Assembly: GCF_006636205.1 (NCBI RefSeq)
Contig: NZ_VIGB01000003.1
Location: 6,016,501 to 6,080,500 of the forward strand
DNA length: 64,000 nt
From: Kitasatospora acidiphila
GTDB taxonomy: Bacteria; Actinomycetota; Actinomycetes; Streptomycetales; Streptomycetaceae
Direction: 5' to 3'
This document shows, piece after piece, positions 63,925 to 64,000 of the stretch. Position 1 is the first letter of the stretch; every line of letters begins with the position of its first letter. A program made the translations under genes and the position numbers. The notes under the pieces are model-generated. The model was not told the DNA's origin. It saw only the letters and a program-made list of their open reading frames with translations, and did no database searches.

Positions 63925-64000
63925 CTAGGGCTGCGCGTCGTAGTGCTCGCGGGCTTGCGCCACCTGGGGGAGGTTGGCGGTGGCCCAGTCCGTCAGGTGG
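63925..64000 (-). CDS. 3' end of an unidentified gene
   Basis: Twenty-four codons in frame before a TAG at 63925-63927, reading HLTDWATANLPQVAQAREHY near the end. The start lies outside the window. The fragment is too short to name the family. Confidence 0.45.
   Translation of the reverse strand, partial: HLTDWATANLPQVAQAREHYDAQP

Overview
The window is high-GC actinobacterial chromosome, almost certainly Streptomycetaceae (Streptomyces or Kitasatospora-like). The evidence is strong G/C bias at third codon positions, GTG and TTG starts, and the run lepA, fadD, hemW, hrcA-dnaJ, rsmE, phoH-ybeY-corC-era, leuA, recO-uppS, zur/znu, glyS, which I recognise as the conserved core order of that family. 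No rRNA, tRNA, CRISPR array or insertion sequence was seen.

Layout. 1-13 kb: 3' end of lepA, a heterodimeric ABC exporter, a long-chain acyl-CoA ligase, hemW, a Uma2-like gene, and htpX with pspAB and a DUF3097 gene. 12-31 kb: heat-shock genes hrcA-dnaJ behind a CIRCE operator, rsmE, a tricorn-like protease, HIT hydrolase, RNase Z, phoH-ybeY-corC, a cytidine-deaminase-like protein without visible catalytic residues, era, an M4 metalloprotease with its emfourin-type inhibitor, leuA behind a leucine leader peptide, terB-like, recO and uppS. 31-34 kb: a small accessory island with an ESX/WXG100-like pair, a possible immunity gene and a decayed paralogue. 34-38.6 kb: zinc uptake operon znuABC-zur behind two Zur boxes, then glyS.

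38.6-64 kb is more accessory: NADAR protein, glycosyltransferase, an MFS exporter divergent from a MmyB-type regulator with twin palindromic operators, asparaginase, MATE exporter, GNATs, and a two-gene locus in which an NB-ARC/TPR (NLR-like) ATPase and a small adjacent protein share an RHIM/amyloid-like motif. After these come a two-component system next to a penicillin-binding-type serine hydrolase, a papain-like protease, a MarR/membrane gene set, and a second two-component system divergent from a MacB/FtsX-type ABC transporter.

The most notable system is the NLR-amyloid-type pair at 48356-51550, probably a regulated cell-death or defence module. The second is the operator-controlled ESX-like island at 31.2-33.8 kb.

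One quality warning: seven genes expected to be intact (ABC exporter, dnaJ, tricorn, rnz, M4 protease, MATE, histidine kinase) are each broken by what looks like loss of one base in a G or C run. This is more likely assembly error than biology. Their entries join the two frames and give the break point.
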